NCBI GenBank assembly: GCA_021848545.1 | Contig: JAJZUL010000015.1 | Span: 1-62,438 of the forward strand | DNA: 62,438 nucleotides | DNA from: Pseudomonadota bacterium | GTDB taxonomy: Bacteria > Pseudomonadota > Alphaproteobacteria > Rhodospirillales > Magnetospirillaceae | Direction of reading: 5' to 3' | Part shown: piece by piece, positions 59,332-62,438 of the stretch | Position numbering within the stretch: the stretch's first letter is position 1 | Layout: every line of letters begins with the position of its first letter | The notes under the pieces: generated by a model | Told to the model about the DNA's origin: nothing | Seen by the model: only the letters and a program-made list of their open reading frames with translations | Database searches by the model: none | Program-made: the position numbers and the translations under genes

Positions 59332-61452
59332 ATGGACGACACGTCGCCCGCCGCCGGCGGCCCCCCGCTACCCTTCGTCGAACGGCCGCCTTTGCCCGGC
59401 GGGCCGGCCGGCTTCCGCCTGGTTTCGGACTATGAGCCGGCCGGCGACCAGCCCCAGGCCATCGCGGATCTGATCGACGGTTTGGATCGCGGCGAGCGCG
59501 ATCAGGTGCTGCTGGGGGTGACCGGGTCGGGCAAGACCTTCACCATGGCCCATGTCATCGCCCGGATGGGCCGGCCGGCGGTGGTGATGGCGCCCAACAA
59601 GACCCTGGCCGCGCAGCTCTATGCCGAGATGAAAAGCTTCTTCCCGGACAATGCCGTGGAATATTTCGTCTCCTACTACGATTACTATCAGCCGGAAGCC
59701 TACATCCCGCGCACCGACACCTACATCGAGAAGGATTCGGCGATCAACGAACAGATCGACCGCATGCGCCACGCCGCCACCCGCGCCCTGCTGGAACGGC
59801 GCGACGTGATCATCGTCGCCTCGGTGTCGTGCATCTACGGCATCGGTTCGGTGGAAAGCTACGCGCGCATGACCATCCCCCTGGCGGCGGGCGACAGCAT
59901 CGATCGCGGCGAGCTGTTGAAGCAATTGGTGACCCTGCAATATTCCCGCAACGACGCCGCCTTTCAGCGCGGCACCTTTCGGGTGCGGGGCGATTCCATC
60001 GAAATCTTCCCCGTCCATTACGAAGATCGCGCCTGGCGTCTGTCCCTGTTCGGCGACGAGATCGAAAGCATCAATGAATTCGATCCGCTGACCGGCGAAA
60101 AGACCTGCAGCCTGACCGGGATCACCGTCTATCCGTCCAGCCATTACGTCACGCCGCGCCCCACCATCACCCAGGCGATGAAGGGCATCCGCGCCGAATT
60201 GAAGGAACAGCTGGCGCGGTTCCAGGCCGAGGGCAAGCTGCTGGAGGCGCAACGGCTGGAACAGCGCACCACCTTCGATCTCGAAATGATGGAAACCACC
60301 GGCCATTGCAAATCCATCGAGAATTATTCCCGCTATCTGACCGGGCGCAATCCCGGCGAGCCGCCGCCCACCCTGTTCGAATATCTGCCCGAGGACGCGC
60401 TGCTCATCGTCGATGAAAGCCACGTCACCGTGCCCCAGATCGGCGGCATGTTCCGCGGCGACTGGAACCGCAAATCCTGTCTGGCGGAATACGGGTTCCG
60501 TCTGCCGTCCTGCGTCGACAACCGGCCGCTCAAATTCGAGGAATGGGACGCCATGCGTCCGGCCACCATCTTCGTGTCGGCGACGCCGGGCACCTGGGAA
60601 ATGGAACGGACCGGAGGCGTCTTCGCCGAACAGGTGATCCGCCCCACCGGCCTGGTCGATCCGGTCTGCGTGGTCCGCCCGGTGGAACGCCAGGTGGACG
60701 ACCTGCTGGGCGAGGTCAAGGCGGTGGCGGCCAAGGGATACCGGACCCTGGTGACCACGCTGACCAAACGCATGGCCGAGGATCTGACCGAATATCTGCA
60801 TGATCACGGCGTGCGGGTGCGCTATCTCCATTCCGACATCGACACGCTGGAACGCATCGAGATCGTCCGCGATCTGCGGTTGGGGGCGTTCGACGTGCTG
60901 ATCGGCATCAATCTGCTGCGTGAGGGGCTGGACATTCCCGAATGCGCCCTGGTGGCCATTCTCGACGCGGACAAGGAGGGGTTCCTGCGCTCGCGCACCT
61001 CGCTGATCCAGACCATCGGCCGCGCCGCCCGCAATCTTGAAGGCCGGGTGATCCTGTACGCCGACACCATCACCGACAGTCTCGATTACGCCCTCGGCGA
61101 GACCAACCGCCGCCGCGAAAAGCAGCAGGCCTACAACGCCGCCCACGGCATCACCCCGGCCAGCGTCAAAAAGGGCATCGCCGACGCCCTGGACAGCGTC
61201 TACGAGCAGGATTACGTCACCGTCTCGACGGCGATGGGGGGCAAGGCCGATACCGTCGGCAAGGACCTGGGGGCGGTCAAGGCCGAGCTGGAACGGCGCA
61301 TGCGGGCGGCGGCGGGCGATCTCGAATTCGAGGAGGCCGCCCGGCTGCGCGACGAATTGCGCCGGCTGGAAGCGGTGGAACTGGGGCTGGCCGAAGGCGG
61401 CGGGCGCGGCGCGCCCCCGGCGCCGCCCAAAGCCCGCAAGCGCCGGCGGTGA
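59332..61452 (+). CDS. uvrB: Excinuclease ABC subunit B
   Basis: A 706-residue UvrB from the ATG at 59332 (a GTG at 59323 is also in frame). Walker [13 protein letters not shown], the beta-hairpin region [12 protein letters not shown], helicase motif DESHVTVPQ, and a C-terminal UVR domain ([17 protein letters not shown]) that meets UvrC. Its stop overlaps the GTG of a protein kinase by 4 bp. Confidence 0.97.
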   Translation: MDDTSPAAGGPPLPFVERPPLPGGPAGFRLVSDYEPAGDQPQAIADLIDGLDRGERDQVLLGVTGSGKTFTMAHVIARMGRPAVVMAPNKTLAAQLYAEMKSFFPDNAVEYFVSYYDYYQPEAYIPRTDTYIEKDSAINEQIDRMRHAATRALLERRDVIIVASVSCIYGIGSVESYARMTIPLAAGDSIDRGELLKQLVTLQYSRNDAAFQRGTFRVRGDSIEIFPVHYEDRAWRLSLFGDEIESINEFDPLTGEKTCSLTGITVYPSSHYVTPRPTITQAMKGIRAELKEQLARFQAEGKLLEAQRLEQRTTFDLEMMETTGHCKSIENYSRYLTGRNPGEPPPTLFEYLPEDALLIVDESHVTVPQIGGMFRGDWNRKSCLAEYGFRLPSCVDNRPLKFEEWDAMRPATIFVSATPGTWEMERTGGVFAEQVIRPTGLVDPVCVVRPVERQVDDLLGEVKAVAAKGYRTLVTTLTKRMAEDLTEYLHDHGVRVRYLHSDIDTLERIEIVRDLRLGAFDVLIGINLLREGLDIPECALVAILDADKEGFLRSRTSLIQTIGRAARNLEGRVILYADTITDSLDYALGETNRRREKQQAYNAAHGITPASVKKGIADALDSVYEQDYVTVSTAMGGKADTVGKDLGAVKAELERRMRAAAGDLEFEEAARLRDELRRLEAVELGLAEGGGRGAPPAPPKARKRRR

Positions 61453-62306
61453 CGGAGGATCGGGTAAGCGCGGTTCCGGCCCGGATCGGCCGCTATCCGG
61501 TCGAGGGCCGGATCGCGGCGGGCACCTTCGCCCGGATATTCCGCGCCCGCGACGAGGCGCTGGGCCGATTGGTGGCCATCAAGCTGTATTCCCTGACCGA
61601 CGCGGCGGTGGCGCAAATCTGCCTGGACCGGGCCGCCTGGCGGCGCCATTTCATCGTCGAGGCCCGGATCATGGCCCGAATCGATCACCCCCATGTGGTG
61701 CCGGTCTGGGATATGGGCGTGCATGACGGCGAGCCCTACATGGTGATGCCGTTCATGGTCGCCAATCTGCGCCGCGAGATCGGCCGCGACCACGATTCCC
61801 CCGATCTCGCGCCCCAGGAACGGCCCCGGCCGGTGCCGGTGGCCCGCGCCGTCCGCATCCTGGCCGATCTCGCCGCCGCCTTGACGGCGATCCATGCCGG
61901 CGGTCTGGTCCATCGCGACGTCAAGCCCGGCAATCTGCTGCTGACCAGACCCGAAGGCGGGACCGTCAAGCTGGGGGATTTCGGGATGGTGCGGGCTCCC
62001 AACCTGGCCGAGGCCGAAGGCGTCTGGTTCGGCAGTCCCGATTACATGAGCCCCGAACAGGGCCGGGACGCCAGGGCGGCCACCGACCGTTCCGACATGT
62101 ATTCGGCCGGAAAGGTGGGCTGGCGCCTGTTGACCGGACGTCTGCTCCAGGACGGCCGCCCGCCGGCCGACGGCGTTCCCGCGCCGCTGGCGGCGTTGCT
62201 GAACGAATGTCTGGCGCCCGACCCCGCCCGCCGCCCATCGGCGGTGACCTTCCGCGAACGATTATTGGCGGCGGGGCAATCGATTGCCCCGCCCCCCAAC
62301 CCTTGA
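61449..62306 (+). CDS. Ser/Thr protein kinase, Hanks type
   Basis: A 285-residue eukaryotic-like kinase. The glycine loop is [12 protein letters not shown], Lys45 binds ATP (VAIKLY), the catalytic loop is [10 protein letters not shown] with Asp157, DFG is at 177-179, and SPDYMSPEQ is the activation-segment end. The kinase domain fills the protein: no sensor or membrane segment, so it is cytoplasmic. The GTG at 61449 lies in the uvrB stop overlap, coupling it to uvrB. Target unknown. Confidence 0.9.
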   Translation: MTEDRVSAVPARIGRYPVEGRIAAGTFARIFRARDEALGRLVAIKLYSLTDAAVAQICLDRAAWRRHFIVEARIMARIDHPHVVPVWDMGVHDGEPYMVMPFMVANLRREIGRDHDSPDLAPQERPRPVPVARAVRILADLAAALTAIHAGGLVHRDVKPGNLLLTRPEGGTVKLGDFGMVRAPNLAEAEGVWFGSPDYMSPEQGRDARAATDRSDMYSAGKVGWRLLTGRLLQDGRPPADGVPAPLAALLNECLAPDPARRPSAVTFRERLLAAGQSIAPPPNP

Positions 62307-62438
62307 CCTACGGCACCCGGAGGAGCGTGAGCTCCGACTATGCGCGTTGAGCGCGCCGGAGCGACCCGAAGGGCGCGAGGATAAGCCAAGCGCGAGCGCC
62401 GGCGCTTGAGGCCAACCAACAAACCCGCCTACGCCTCC
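62306..62438 (+). repeat. Family B repeat at the right window edge
   Basis: A family B copy directly after the kinase stop. CCTACGGCACCCGGAG is followed by the hairpin GGAGC-GTGA-GCTCC in place of the GGCGGC/GCCGCC stem found elsewhere; both arms differ, yet pairing is kept. The later blocks TATGCGCGTTGAGCGCGCC and GAGGATAAGCCAAGCG are unchanged. Confidence 0.75.

Overview
The window reads as chromosomal DNA of a high-GC alphaproteobacterium, most likely of the Rhodospirillales. Evidence is the gene order rpmH-rnpA-yidD-yidC-engB-argB, the neighbourhoods rpsT-dnaA and dnaN-recF-gyrB, the tsaE-amgK-murU-addB operon, and a complete hup/hyp uptake-hydrogenase locus of the kind carried by phototrophic or nitrogen-fixing alphaproteobacteria. 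The species cannot be named from the sequence alone.

Layout. 1-8 kb: dispersed repeats, a DUF4743/NUDIX protein, a fused class II aldolase/short-chain dehydrogenase coupled to mtnA (probable salvage of methylthioribose or 5-deoxyribose phosphate), a tRNA-Leu with the wreck of a tyrosine recombinase behind it, a ferredoxin-type reductase, an alcohol dehydrogenase with a miniature transposon at its stop codon, and a rhodanese. 8-16 kb: argB, engB, yidC, yidD, rnpA and rpmH on the minus strand, then a FIST protein, thpR and an MFS transporter on the plus strand. 16-24 kb: rpsT, dnaA, three tandem copies of a structured repeat, dnaN, recF and gyrB. 24-29 kb: a MauG-type di-haem protein with a secreted phosphoesterase, an unrecognised gene, a DUF1778/GNAT toxin-antitoxin pair, and a tRNA-Ser whose 3' end is duplicated just downstream.

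29-48 kb is the hydrogenase region, all on the minus strand. A long operon, hupGH-hupIJ-hupK-hypABFCDE-hupR-hupT-hupU-hupV, starts at a near-perfect sigma-54 promoter at 48434-48448. It makes the maturation machinery, the H2 sensor (HupUV), its kinase (HupT) and an NtrC-type activator (HupR). A second operon, hupSLCDF, encodes the membrane-bound enzyme. HupS carries the two extra cysteines that mark oxygen-tolerant [4Fe-3S] enzymes. The sensed H2 signal should therefore feed back on both maturation and structural genes.

48-62 kb: a patatin/acetoacetate decarboxylase/3-hydroxybutyrate dehydrogenase operon, a nested repeat region, tsaE-amgK-murU-addB (cell-wall recycling and recombination, without addA next to addB), a chemoreceptor, and uvrB translationally coupled to a Ser/Thr kinase.

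The most unusual thread is a set of short non-coding repeat families (called A, B, C and D here) in the intergenic gaps. Family A has 18-bp terminal inverted repeats and, in one copy, a perfect 8-bp target duplication. Family D is bounded by TA, sits at the hupS stop codon, and is nested inside a copy of family C. Family B is a multi-hairpin element found three times in tandem between dnaA and dnaN, with compensatory stem changes. A, B and D share a common core, so they look like one radiating group of miniature mobile elements.
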